Program-made: the position numbers and the translations under genes
Part shown: piece by piece, positions 1-10,689 of the stretch
How positions within the stretch are numbered: the first letter of the stretch is position 1
How the letters are laid out: each line of letters opens with the position of its first letter
Notes under the pieces: generated by a model
Databases searched by the model: none
What the model saw: only the letters and a program-made list of their open reading frames with translations
What the model was told of the DNA's origin: nothing
Source of the DNA: Trichopus zeylanicus subsp. travancoricus
Lineage: Eukaryota > Streptophyta > Magnoliopsida > Dioscoreales > Dioscoreaceae
Assembly: GCA_005019695.1 (NCBI GenBank)
Contig: RXID01015047.1
Location: forward strand, 1-64,000
Direction: 5' to 3'
DNA: 64,000 bases

Positions 1-72
1 TCTGCAAATATTTCTCAAGTTATGTCATGGCAATGTAATCATGGTGCAAACCTTATGATATCACTTAACTCC

Positions 73-160
73 CTGCTATTAATAATTCATTGGAAACTTC
101 TATATCATTTGCCTTCCTGCTATTAATAATTCATTGGAAACTTCTATCTTAGAATCTTAT
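73..160. repeat. Two-copy tandem repeat, 44-bp period
   Basis: The stretch beginning ctgctattaataattcattg at 73 recurs almost unchanged at 117. It lies in what is probably the intron before the last glutamyl-tRNA synthetase exon. No function is apparent. Confidence 0.8.
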
Positions 161-482
161 AAGAACTTGTTCTTATTTTTGTCTTTTTCCTATTTTACTG
201 CATCATGCTTTGGATGGGACTTGAGTTTTTGGCTTGTAATACAATGTTCAGTATAGATGAGAGAGAACATACTCTTATATTAGAAAACCAGAAAAATCAT
301 GCCAAAAGAAGATGAGATAAAGTAAGAATGGAGTGGTTTGATGGTTTTATCTTGTTGAAGCAACTTTGGAAATCTAAGCGCTGGACTTTCCTGCCTTTTA
401 TAATCCTTGTCCTGATAACTATCTTGCTTCTTTTTCGGTTTTAATGGAACTCTCTTCTCACTCTTTGCTATTGAACTTGCAG

Positions 483-701
483 CTGGAGGAAAATGAGGAC
501 TTCATAGACAATCTCAATGAATGCACAAGAATAGAAACCCCTGCCCTTGGGGACTCCAACATGCGAAATTTGAAGCGTGGGGAGGTAATACAGCTTGAGT
601 GAGAGGGCCATTACGGGTGCCACATCCCCTTCATCAGGGGTTCGAAGCCCATAGTGCTCTTTGCAATCCCAGATGGCAGGAAACAAGGATCACTGAACTA
701 A
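483..701 (+). pseudogene. Last exon of cytosolic glutamate--tRNA ligase, with in-frame stop
   Basis: This is the C-terminal end of a eukaryotic cytosolic glutamyl-tRNA synthetase, which charges tRNA-Glu; this part belongs to the anticodon-binding region. An acceptor (ttgcag) precedes 483 and the frame opens LEENEDFIDNLNECTR, then GDSNMRNLKRGE, then SKPIVLFAIPDGRK, ending in TAA at 699-701. These blocks match the family's C-terminus in order. An in-frame TGA at 600-602 falls where the family has Arg in the LERKG motif, and the next residues (EGHYGCHIPF) differ from the usual KGYYRCDVPF at several conserved places, so drift after inactivation is likely. Earlier exons would lie left of the window; I find none in 1-482. 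It could instead be a live gene with a C-terminus about 33 residues shorter. Confidence 0.75.
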
Positions 702-3650
702 CGTTAGCCTTATTGTAGTTTACCCATATACTAACTTCTGGGAGTGCACTCATGCTCATTATGGATTGATCTGTGAACGAAAAATTGTTTTGCTAGTGAT
801 ACTTTGGCATCCTTGTATCATCCATCTGCTCATGCTTGGTGTTGCAATTGAAATAGATTTGTGAAATCTGGTTGCTTGCTTGGTGCGTGGAATGGGGTGT
901 TTGGCTTTTCAGGCAAAGGTATTGTTAATCTCAGTTCTAAATACGATTTTATTAAGTTATTTTGCTGACAATTTTTTTTAATGCTGATTTCAGTTGCTTT
1001 ATTGATTAATCTAATTTCTATTTTGTTTTCTATGAAAAGCTTGGTCCAGACTCCTTGGGCCGGAAATGAGCCGTCCTCGAGTTTGGGCTGTGAATACACA
1101 TGGGCGCAAATAGAATGGTTGTAAGCGAGAAGTATAAAGCTTGGTTCAAAACAACTGACGAGTGGGTTTAGATGCCCTAAAGTTGGCATTGAGGTAGTTG
1201 AATGGATGAAATTCGTCTTATTTTCATCCAGGAAATGAGTCCGTAGCTTAATATGAAACTGCAAAAAATATGAAAGGAAAAACACTTAAAATTGGTTATA
1301 TAGTTCCAACCGTGGTCTGGGGATCTATCTCGTACAGAGGCACATATACAACTACACATATTTGAAAGGGCCTATGTATGGCAGATGGCCAAAATTATAT
1401 ATTCAACTCAGACGGATAATGTGAGCGCGATCCGGCCCTTTCGGCGCAAGTTAATCCTGATTCGTGTGGACCTAAATCTCTCTGACCTCGCTTCGTGTGT
1501 GATGGGGTCAATTCTTAACATCACTTGCTCCACTATCATACATTATTATTATTTTTCCCAAAACCAAGACATCAGTAATTCTCAGATAACTCGTGTCAGC
1601 CAAAGAAAAATGCACCAAATAAAGTCGATAAAAAAAGTTTTTTAACTTAAAAACTACCTGTTTTATTAAAAAAAATTTAGTGTGAAATTGTCGAGGGACG
1701 TATGCGTAAATTTTTGTTTATTTCTTCGGCGAGGGATTTGCCTGCAAAGAGGAACGGACAGACCTACGTCCAAAAAAATTAGTTTTGACGAATTCTTTGA
1801 ACCTTCGTTTTTTCCTTTTCAAAATGCATATAATTTTTCTTTGAGATAAATACTTCTTATTTCTCTCACAACGAACACAGGGTCAATCTGACTGAAGTGG
1901 ATAAGTCAGGGTAAATCAGGGGTAAATCGATCCTTACCCCGCGGTGCTTCGTTTCGGAAACTGAAGATCTTGCCTCCTGTGATTTTAGATTGTTAACATT
2001 AATTTTAAAAAATAATTTAATATCTGATTCCCTATATATTAATAATAACATATTTTGTCAATTGATATTTTTAAATTTTGAAATTAAAATGACGTGGATC
2101 TTTTCGATTTTTCAGTATTAAATTAGATTCTAATGATTATTTTAGAAAATCTTAATAGTTAAATGATTTTATGAAATAATGCATTTTTTTTTTTGTTAAA
2201 TTAACCAAGTTTTATTTTCCCACTGAAATCTTGCGCATGCTGAATGACATTATTATTTTGTCTCATAAAATATCCGGAACGAAAAGTGTTTTGTTTGATT
2301 ATTTTTATTTATTTTTTCCTAGGAAAAAATATTAATTTAGTGATTATATGTTTTTTATATTACGAGAAAATTCTTTTATTGTAGATGGTTGTAAAGCCAA
2401 TGTGTCGCATTGGATTCCAACTACAATAATTATCATAAGCAAAGGATGTTATATTAATGACATGACCTAAGCAAGCGTGGCACGAGGGACATGCCAGTTA
2501 ATAAAATCCTTTTGAGGACACGACAAGAATGTAAAAATGATTCTTATTGGAATTAATTAAATTTGTCTTATCCCAAATCTCACTTTTAAAGTAGTTAATA
2601 TCATAGTTTTACGTTTCGGCCGAAATCAAGTCGTTTTGGTCGGTCCCGAACCGAAACCCTATTTTGAATTTCGGTTAAGATTACTGTTTATTATTGTTTA
2701 TTTTTTGTCTTTTTAATTGAATTTTTTTTTTACAGCAACACAATATAGAAATTCTTGTTAATGTTAACCTCTCTGTGTTTCTCTCTGTATATATGTAATA
2801 AAGAAGGCAACTTTAGTTGTCGTTCTCGATAATTGCTTTCAAAACCATCTCCTTCGTTGGCCCTTGACATTTTCAGACTTTGTGGCTTGCGAGCGGGAGC
2901 GCGAGCACGAGGAGTGGTTTGAGTCGCAGCTTGCAAGTCAACAGGCAGCGTGAACATCCATTTAATTCTTTTTTGTTTTTAATCATCATCTGAAGCCAAA
3001 TGAGATCATCATCGTTCACTTTCTTATTTAGTCAAAATAACTTTCTTGACTATGTTATTGCTTTCCTTTTCAAAAGTCAACCCTCCGTTGATTCGAGCTA
3101 TGCTTTCGCCGTTTTGTTGTTGTCAATAATAATAATTATTATTATTATCAGTATTTATAGCAGTAGATTTTAGATTTTCAGAAAATATATTAATGAGAAG
3201 TGAGAACTACAAAGATATTGACACGGACTTCTCTTCTTCGAACCATTGCGTTTCAATCCAGGCCAAGAAAAAATCGATAGGCCAACGGTGATAATGACAT
3301 GCACAAGCGAGGGAAATCGCTATCAAATCTCCATTAATCTAAGATAAATGAAAAGGCAAGGCTTTGACTCAGTCTTGTCGACCTTTTGGAATAGGAATTT
3401 TTTGCGCTACACCCTTCAAGACTTGACTAATTGTGTTCGCACCTCCGAAACGCTCTATCCTACGCACTCCGAAGGTTGCTTTCTAATAAATGTTTGGAAT
3501 AATTACCTCTATCCTATAATTAGTCTTAATTACCTATAATTTTTTGTAATTTTCATTGGCACTTTCCTTTTACTCTCGATTATTTTACAACTAAACCCTT
3601 AAAAATTTATTTTTTATTATTTAACACTATGAAATTCGATTTTTTGTAAA
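702..3650. other. Intergenic, no gene recognised
   Basis: This is AT-rich sequence with short open frames that show no family motif. It holds an ATT/AAT microsatellite near 3127-3150. At about 2608-2690 there is a stretch rich in TTTCGG/CCGAAA motifs that resembles the ends of the hAT-like elements at 17464 and 40754, probably one decayed end of such an element. No RNA gene is visible. Confidence 0.5.
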
Positions 3651-3865
3651 TAACACTCCGAAATTATTTCGATTTACAGAAAAGTTTTGAAGTTCGGATT
3701 TTTGCAAATACCACCCCGAAATTATTTCGATTTACAAAAAAGTCCCCGAAATTATTGTGACGGCGGCGAGGGTGGCGACGCGCGAGCGGCGACACTAGAG
3801 GCCAGCGGCGAGAGCGGAGGCCGAGGCCGGCACGCAGGCGAGCCAACACATGGGCGCGGACGGCC
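3650..3865. other. Short repeated motifs followed by a GC-rich block
   Basis: Two related stretches (ccgaaattatttcgatttac near 3658 and 3715) are followed by a GC-rich segment (about 3758-3850, gcggcgag motifs). The segment abuts the gypsy reverse transcriptase fragment at about 3866. This looks like a decayed transposon end. No gene is seen. Confidence 0.4.
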
Positions 3866-5012
3866 AAGGATCAATTGGCTAATACAGAGCCTTTGGAGTT
3901 GAGGAAACAGCTCAACGGACTGTTGGATGTGGGATTGATCCAACTGTCGAAAGCCCCATATGGCGCTCCGGTGTTGTTTCAGTGGAAACAAGGTGGCTCA
4001 TTTCAGGGGTGCATGGACTATCAAGCGCCAAACAATGTGTTCTCTCGGCTTAGAAAATACAATCTCTTCATAGAGGAAGAAAAATGCGAGTTCTATCGGG
4101 CGTGACAGAACCAAATGGCGGATGCATTTAGTCGAAGGGAGGTGCAATGCTATTTAGCTGCGTTGCAGACAGTGCAGTCAACCCTGCTGGAGAGGGTTAA
4201 AGAGTAAGCCGACGCGAACCCAGCATACGGCCAACTCAGAGGAGAGGTACGTGAAGAGGTAATTAAGCGTTATTGGCTTGAAGATAACTTGTTGTATGCT
4301 AGAGGCAATAGGTTATACATCCCGAAGGCAGGAGGGCTGAGGCGTGAGCTGCTGTGAGAGACTCACGATTCTCAATGGGCAGGACATCCTGGAGGGCAAA
4401 GGATGATGACACTTTTGTCCAGGTCATACTATTGGCCAAAAATGGGTGAAGACATCGTGATGGACGTCAAGACTTGTCTTGTGTGCCAGCTTGACAAGAC
4501 AGAGAGGAAGAAGAATTGGTTGGAGCTGTTGGACACAACCCAATTTTGTTACAACATCCATAGGTCATCAGCTACAGGAATGAGTCCTACAGGGCTTGTC
4601 ATGGGACAACAGCCTCTCACTCCTCTCTAGTTGACTCAATTGACGGACCAAGGAAAGTGCCCTGCTACTTATCGCTTCGCCAAGGAGAAGGAGGAGCTGA
4701 TAGAACAAGCTCGGGACAACTTGCATAAGGTAGCAAAACGTATGAAGAAATATGCGGATGAATGAAGGCATTCATTGGAGTTCCAAGTCGGAGACATGGT
4801 GTTGCTGAAACTTACTCCATAGATATGGAAGAAAATCAGCAACAAGACCATACACCGTGGGTTGGTACTAAGGTATGATGGCTCCTTCGAGGTGATAAAG
4901 AAAGTCGGGCAGGTTGCTTACCGGTTGAAGCTACCCAACAGGCTGAAGGTACACCCAACATTCCATGTAAGCTTTCTCAAACCTTTCAACAGGGACTTTC
5001 TTGGAGATAGAC
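3866..5012 (+). mobile_element. Ty3-gypsy (chromovirus-type) pol remnant, left part
   Basis: Decayed pol of a plant Ty3-gypsy retrotransposon. In order I see the reverse transcriptase N-terminus (ELRKQLNGLLDVGLIQ, then SKAPYGAPVLFQ, near 3895-3980), a jump to a later RT piece (LFIEEEKCEFYRA, ends 4105), the RNase H/integrase linker (NQMADAFSRREVQCYLAAL), the H2C2 zinc-binding region (ETHDSQWAGHPGGQRM, then CLVCQLDKTERKK), a jump over most of the integrase core, and the integrase C-terminal region (TYRFAKEKEELIEQARD; GDMVLLKLTP; LPNRLKVHPTFHVSFLKPF). Several stop codons interrupt it and the catalytic segments of RT and integrase are deleted. The frame stops at 5012 at the TRIM insertion and resumes at 10353. 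Confidence 0.88.
5007..5012. repeat. Left target-site duplication of the TRIM-copia block (atagac)
   Basis: The hexamer atagac lies immediately before the TRIM terminus tgttataat. The same hexamer lies immediately after the outer copia LTR end at 10353-10358. The gypsy frame on both sides joins through one copy of it. Confidence 0.75.
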
Positions 5013-5182
5013 TGTTATAATATCAGGTGTGATAAATTAGTCCCACATCGGATATTGGATAGATAGGGTCCAATATATATAGTGAAAAAAGGCCCATATC
5101 CCATGAGCTTAAGCTTTTGGGATGGTTTGGTGTCCGGCTCACTATATTATTCCGTTTCGACACTCTTTCGGTTCCCCCAACA
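5013..5182 (+). repeat. TRIM 5' LTR
   Basis: 170 bp, TG...CA ended. It contains a TATA-like tract (ccaatatatatag). It is repeated at 5410-5576 with two substitutions (c/t in the ccggctcac and tcggttccc stretches). Confidence 0.9.
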
Positions 5183-5184
5183 AA

Positions 5185-5196
5185 TGGTACCAGAGC
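5185..5196 (+). other. Primer-binding site of the TRIM
   Basis: tggtaccagagc is complementary to the 3' end of plant initiator tRNA-Met, with one mismatch to the usual tggtatcagagc. It lies two bases after the left LTR. Confidence 0.85.
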
Positions 5197-5409
5197 TTCA
5201 GGTTCGAAGCTGTGCAAACTCTTAAGACCGAAATTACCGTGATGGTGCGATTGAATTGAGTCGCATGTTAGTTTCTCTTAAAAAAAATAAAAAAAGAATG
5301 AGACAAAAACCCATTGGTGTGGGTCACACGGTGAAACTGGTTGAGTAAAAGAGTTCTTGATTAAGAATGTTAAAATTGATGTGGTCAAATCACACCTGAA
5401 GGGGGAGAT

Positions 5410-5576
5410 TGTTATAATATCAGGTGTGATAAATTAGTCCCACATCGGATATTGGATAGATAGGGTCCAATATATATAGTGAAAAAAGGCCCATATCCCA
5501 TGAGCTTAAGCTTTTGGGATGGTTTGGTGTCCGGTTCACTATATTATTCCGTTTCGACACTCTTTCGGCTCCCCCA
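5410..5576 (+). repeat. TRIM 3' LTR, terminal bases missing
   Basis: The right copy of the 170-bp LTR. It is colinear with the left copy up to ccccca and then continues as aaatatcaatg, which is copia LTR sequence. The final three or four TRIM bases are absent. Confidence 0.88.
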
Positions 5577-5957
5577 AAATATCAATGTCCACCACAATTC
5601 ACAATATAGAGGAAGAACAGAAAAGAGGAAAAGATAGCACACAAGAGATATATGTGGGAAGACGATCCAGAGAATATTGTATTAATGAGGAAGAGAAAAG
5701 AGAAGATTACAACGACGGAGACGAAACTCCAATATCACCAACTCTCCCTCTCTTTTTCTATCTCTATCGGAGACCCTTTAATCAAAAATTGTGTATTTAT
5801 ACAGCTGTGGCTAATGATGTTGAGTCAAAATAGAGAGATCTCAAATAAGACTTCTTATAATTTAGACTTCTCGAATATAAATCTGATAAGGATTAGGCCC
5901 ATTAATATAATTAAGACTATCCGGAAAATCCGGATTCGAGACACCATAAAGCTAACA
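5577..5957 (-). repeat. Copia copy I 3' LTR
   Basis: Matches 9963-10352. The inner boundary is at gctaaca (5951-5957), next to the purine tract. The outer end is truncated by eight bases at the junction with the TRIM. Confidence 0.9.
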
Positions 5958-6039
5958 ATCTCCACCTTGGCTCGAATCATCTTATTCTCTGAATTTGAAT
6001 CTTCAATAGATGTCTTTACCATTACCTCCTGGGATAGGA

Positions 6040-9000
6040 TCAACGACCTTGAATATTGATCAAGTCCAAACAGAGGTTGAACTTATCAATCGGAATCACC
6101 TTCGTCAACATATTTGCAGGATTTCTTGAAGTATGAATCTTTTGTAAAGAAATTTCGCCGTCTTCAATAATATCCTGAATAAAATGAAATCGGACATCTA
6201 TATGCTTTGATCTGGCATGATACATTTGGTTCTTCGCAAGGTGTATGGCGCTCTGACTGTCACAAAAAATAGGAAGAACATGTTGAAAAAAACCAATTTC
6301 ACTTGCCAAACCTTTTAGCCATAGGGCTTCTTTGACGGCTTCTGTAGCTGCCAAATACTCAGACTCTGTTGTAGATAATGCTACAGTTGACTGTAAGGTA
6401 CACCTCCAACTAATAGGTCCTCCACAAAGAGTGAAAAGATAACCAGTGTGGGATCGGCGTCGATCAAGGTCTCCAGCATAGTCTGAATCGACATAGGCAA
6501 TAATTTTGGCCTCTTGCACTGTGTTCCTGTCGAAACATAAACCAATATTAAGAGTACCTTTAATATATCTTAATAGCCATTTCATGGCCTGCCAATGCTC
6601 TTTTCCTGGATTTGCCGTGTAACGACTAACAACGCTGACTGTTTGTGCAATATCAGGTCTTGTGCATACCATAGCATACATTAGACTTCCAACAGCACTT
6701 GAAAATGGGATGTTCTCCATGTATGCATGCTCTTCATCTTTAGAAGGACATTGTTGAGCTGAAAGCTTGAAGTGAGATGCCAAAGGAGTACTGACGGATT
6801 TTGAATTCTGCATGTGAAAACGAGAAATAATCTTCTCGAGATATTTGCTCTGTTTAAGCCATCATTTTCCATGCTTTCGATCTCGATCAATCTCCATACC
6901 GAGAATCTTCCTTGCAGCACCTAAATCTTTCATCTCAAATTCCTTTTTCATTTTAAACTTTAAATCATTCAGTAGAGATATGTCTTGAGTAGCGATAAGC
7001 ATATCATCAACATAAAGAAGCAATATACTAAATGAGTTATTGGCATGCATCTTAAAATAAACACAGCAATCATATTTGCAGTGGATGAAATCTTGACCCA
7101 GCATAAAACTGTCAAACCTTTTATACCATTGCCTTGGAGACTGTTTCAAACCATAAAGTGATTTGTTCAACTTGCAAACAAAATTTTCTTTGCCTTCTTG
7201 GATGAACCCTTCAGGCTGTTACATAAAAATTTGTTCTTCTAATTCTCCATGCAGAAAGGCAGTTTTGACATCAAGCTGTTCTAACTCAAGATTATGAAAA
7301 GCAACTAAAGCAAGTAGAAAACGAATAGATGTGTGTTTAACCACAGGAGAGAAAATTTCATTAACGTCAATACCCTCCTTTTGTGAATACCCTTTTGCAA
7401 CTAAACGGGCCTTGAATTTAACACCATCTATCTCAGAGAAATCCTCTTTCTTTCGAAATACCCACTTGCAACCAATTGCTCTTTTACCTTTTGGTAATTT
7501 CATCAGATCCAAAGTATGGTTCTTTTGAAGAGAGTCCATCTCTTCATTCATATCAGCTTGCCATTGAGAAGAATTCTTATCCTGTACTGCTTCTTTATAA
7601 GAAGAAGGATCACCATTGTCAGTAACTAAAGCAAAAGCTACCATATCTTCAAAACCATACCTTTCAGGTGGCTTTATTTTCCTTTGAGATCTTTGAAGTG
7701 GAGTCTTTTCAGAAATTTGATTCTTAAGATTTTCTTGAGAGTTGGGCATACCCTGAATATCTTCTTCTGAAGGAATTACATGCTCCACCTCCACTTGCAT
7801 TATATCATTGGGATCTTTCTTGAGAGATTTTAGCATACCACTTTCATCAAATACTATGTCTCTCTCAATAATTACATTTGAACTAGTAGGATCCCACAAA
7901 CGATAGCCTTTGACGCCTTTGGCATAACCCAGAAAAATACACTTTTTGGAACGTGCATCTAACTTATCCTTGACAACATGCACATAAGCAGAGCAACCAA
8001 AAATCTTTAAAGAAGAATAATTTGCAGGTTGACCAGTCCATACCTCTTCAGGAGTCTTGCAATTAATGGCTGTTTGAGGAGAGCAATTCACAATGAAGCA
8101 TGCTGTATTGACTGCTTCTGCCCAAAAATCTTTATCAAGATTAGCTGTACTGAGCATACTACGTGCTTTCTCCAACAAGGTTCTGTTCATCCTTTCAGCC
8201 ACACCGTTTTGTTGAGGTTTTCCTGGGATAGTAAAGTGACGCTTGATGCCTTCATCTTCACAGAATTTAAGAAACTCTGTTGATTTGTACTCTCCGCCAT
8301 TATCACTTCTGAGATATTTGATTTTTCTGCCAGTCCTTTTTTCAACTGAAGTTTTCCACCGTTTGAAAACAGAAAACACCTCGGCTTTGTGATGCAAAAA
8401 ATAAATCCACACTTTTCTGGAAAAATCATCAATAAGACTGACAAAATAACGAGCACCAGATTTTGATGGAATAGGAGAGCACCACACATCAGAATGAATA
8501 TAATCAATTAAGCCTTTAGTGCAATGAATACCAGTGTTAAACTTTACCTTGGGCTGTTTACCATAGAGACAATGCTCGCAGAAATTCAATTTGCATGAGT
8601 TGAGACCTTTCAGTAATTTTCTTTTGTTGAGCTCATTTAAACCTTGCTCACTCATATGACCGAGACACATATGCCATAATTGAGTCATATCAAAAGAAGA
8701 AGAAGAAGAAGAAGAAGAAGAAGAAGAAGACTGAGAAATTGCTGCTCCACTTGCAACGATTTTTCCTACTAACTCATATAAATTTCCATGCTTTAGGCCC
8801 TTCATTACTATCAATGAGCCTTTAGCAACCTTAAGAACTCCACCTTCAGCAGCATACTTATAACCAGCAGAATCCATAGCACCCAAAGAGATCAAATTCT
8901 TTTTCAAATCAGGAACATGTCTGACATCAGTAAGAGTTCTAATAATATTATCAAACATCTTAATTTTGATTGTTCCAATTCCAACAGTTTTGCATGGATT

Positions 9001-9938
9001 ATTATTACCCATCAAAACTAAACCACCATCATAAGGCGTGTAGTTTTCAAACCAATCCTTATTAGGACACATGTGATAAGAACAACCAGAATCAAGAATC
9101 CAAATATCATGGTAACGATCAACATTAGAACTAATAGAGAGAACGTTACCCAAATTATCATCAGAACTCTCTTCAACAACTGAAACTTGTTCTTTGGCTT
9201 GCTCTTTAGATTGAGATTCTCTTTCTTTCTTTGCTTTGAGCTTCCAACAATCTCTAATTGCATGTCCCATCTTCTTACAATATCTGCAGTTTATTTCTTT
9301 GGATTTGGATCTAGAACGACCTGTTCTTGATCTTTCTTTGGTACGACCTCTGACAATTAATGCTTCTGAGTGTGACACATCCCCTCCAATCTTTTTCAAA
9401 TATTCATTAGATAGAAGAGCAGCAGAAATATCGTCAAATTTCAAATACTTTCCATACATGAGAGTAGTTTTAAAGATTCTCAAGAGAAGGAGGCAAGGAC
9501 GCTAATAAAATTTGCCTTGTCTTCATCTTAATTTTACCTCAATGTTAACAATTGAGAGACAAGTTTATTGAATGAATTAAGATGATCACCTCTATTCGTA
9601 CCTTCTGTCATTCGAAAATTGAAAAGCTTCTGCTTTAAATAAACTCGATTTGAGATAGACTTACTCATATACTATTTTTTCAGCTTTTTCCATAACTCTG
9701 AAGGTGATGTTTCATCAAGAAACGGATAGAGTACCTCATCGGTAAGACTGAGGATGATTGTGCTATGTGCGCTGGCCTTTTGGTTTTCCCAAACACTTTC
9801 GGTGACATCTTCAGGCTTGACGTCCTCCAATGTGTGTCTCAACCCTTGTTGAGTAAGAATTGCACGAACTTTTGCTTGCCAAATAGGAAATCCTTGCTTT
9901 CCATTGAATTTCTCTATATCGAACTTCGTAGTAGACAT
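6040..9938 (-). pseudogene. Copia copy I gag-pol polyprotein, interrupted
   Basis: The polyprotein starts at ATG 9938 (MSTTKFDIEKFNGKQG, copia gag). Gag is interrupted by stops and shifts between 9671 and 9484. A long open stretch (9483-7219, 754 codons) has the gag zinc knuckle CRYCKKMGHAIRDC, the protease motif DSGCSYHM, the integrase zinc region (GHMSEQGL...CEHCLYGKQ), the core acidic residues in HSDVW and RSDNGGEY with the Glu in NGVAERMNRTLLEKAR, and the first part of reverse transcriptase up to LDVKTAFLHGE. A stop at 7216-7218 follows. RT continues at 7170-6862 with the catalytic LLYVDDM box. After another stop (6859-6861), 6813-6040 carries RNase H (DSDYAGD, STTESEYLA, CDSQSAI). A Glu/Gln-rich linker and a poly-Ser run lie inside. 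It cannot make a full polyprotein without readthrough. Confidence 0.92.
8694..8731. repeat. GAA/TTC microsatellite encoding poly-Ser
   Basis: About eleven GAA units (TTC on the coding strand, read as Ser in frame) lie between the protease and the integrase zinc region of copia copy I. The related copy II has only about three units at the same place (near 48660-48670), so the run expanded in one lineage without breaking the frame. Confidence 0.85.
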
Positions 9939-9948
9939 ATTGAACCAA

Positions 9949-9960
9949 GCTCTGATGCCA
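9949..9960 (-). other. Primer-binding site of copia copy I
   Basis: On the minus strand it reads tggcatcagagc, one base from the initiator tRNA-Met complement. It lies two bases from the 5' LTR end. Confidence 0.88.
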
Positions 9961-9962
9961 CT

Positions 9963-10352
9963 TGTTGCGGAAAATATCGATGTCCACCACAATTCACAAT
10001 ATAGAGGAAGAACAGAAAAGAGGAAAAGATAGCACACAAGAGATATATGTGGGAAGATGATCCAGAGAATATTGTATTAATGAGGAAGAGAAAAGAGAAG
10101 ATTACAATGACGGAGACGAAACTCCAATATCACCAACTCTCCCTCTCTTTTTCTATCTCTATCGAGACCCTCACATCAATGGTGTATTTATAGATGTGGC
10201 CTAATGATGTTTGAGTCAAAATAGAAGACTGACTCAAATAAGACTTCTACTAATTTAAGACTTCTAGAAGATAAATCTAGATAAGGATTAGGCCCATTAA
10301 TATAATTAAGACTATCCGGAAAATCCGGATTCGAGACACCATAAAGCTAACA
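9963..10352 (-). repeat. Copia copy I 5' LTR
   Basis: 390 bp ending TG...CA. Its outer end (plus strand gctaaca, 10346-10352) directly abuts the atagac duplication at 10353-10358. Confidence 0.92.
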
Positions 10353-10358
10353 ATAGAC
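10353..10358. repeat. Right target-site duplication of the TRIM-copia block (atagac)
   Basis: A perfect copy of 5007-5012, directly abutting the outer end of the copia 5' LTR. Confidence 0.75.
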
Positions 10359-10622
10359 AGCAAGCAAGAAGAGCTCCACCAGTAGTTCGAAAGCAGTTCG
10401 ACAAGGAGGTCGAGAAGAGCCTTGCACACCGAACTATGGAGCAAAGTAAGAAGAATCAACGAACTGATTTTCTAGTAAAGTGAAAAGGCGGCAGCGAGGC
10501 CGATGCCACGTGGGAGAGGCACTCTACACTAAAGCAGTTTGAGAGACAAATCAAAAAATTCATGGATTCTACTCCGACGAAGACGTCGGACTCTTCTGGT
10601 GGGGGTGGTTTGTCATACCCAT
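10353..10622 (+). mobile_element. Ty3-gypsy remnant, right part: pol C-terminus with chromodomain-like region
   Basis: If 5013-10358 is left out, the gypsy frame from the left part continues here without a shift through GDRQQARRAPP, then EVEKSLAHRTMEQSKKNQRT and, after an in-frame TGA, SEADATWER and LKQFERQIKKFMDS. These give the aromatic/acidic pattern of a chromodomain-like tail. A Gly-rich end (SSGGGGLSYPL) closes with TGA at about 10622. It is therefore the 3' portion of the element at 3866-5012, displaced by the TRIM-copia block. Sequence to about 10680 may be its untranslated end; no LTR pair is seen. Confidence 0.85.
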
Positions 10623-10689
10623 TGTGAGTGGTAGGTGCCATCACAATGAGATCATGTAACGAACCTTATGATCTCTAAGGCAATGGAGT

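Larger units (their letters stand above)
5013..5576 (+). mobile_element. TRIM (terminal-repeat retrotransposon in miniature)
   Basis: A non-coding LTR element of about 565 bp. The left LTR is 5013-5182 (starts tgttataat, ends cccccaaca). The right LTR is 5410-5576, with only two base differences but lacking its last bases. A primer-binding site for initiator tRNA-Met (tggtaccagagc, 5185-5196) follows the left LTR after two bases. A purine-rich tract (gaagggggaga, about 5398-5408) precedes the right LTR. The internal part is about 227 bp with no coding capacity, so its movement would have needed proteins from another element. Near-identical LTRs imply a recent insertion. At the right end it runs directly into a copia LTR. 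Confidence 0.9.
5577..10352 (-). mobile_element. Ty1-copia retrotransposon, nearly full length (copy I)
   Basis: A 4.8-kb copia element read on the minus strand. The 5' LTR is 9963-10352 and the 3' LTR is 5577-5957. The 5' LTR begins tgttagctt and ends ttccgcaaca. The primer-binding site tggcatcagagc (reverse complement at 9949-9960) follows the 5' LTR after two bases. A purine tract (aaggtggagat) precedes the 3' LTR. Between them lie gag, protease, integrase, reverse transcriptase and RNase H in copia order. The 3' LTR lacks its last eight bases (tgttgcgg in plus orientation) where it meets the TRIM. The LTRs are near-identical except for a patch of small differences in the middle, so the element is fairly young although its frames carry stops and shifts. 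Confidence 0.93.

Noticed and set aside
5200..5215. ggttcgaagc as a tRNA T-arm
   Set aside because: It follows the TRIM primer-binding site and no tRNA stems can be formed around it.
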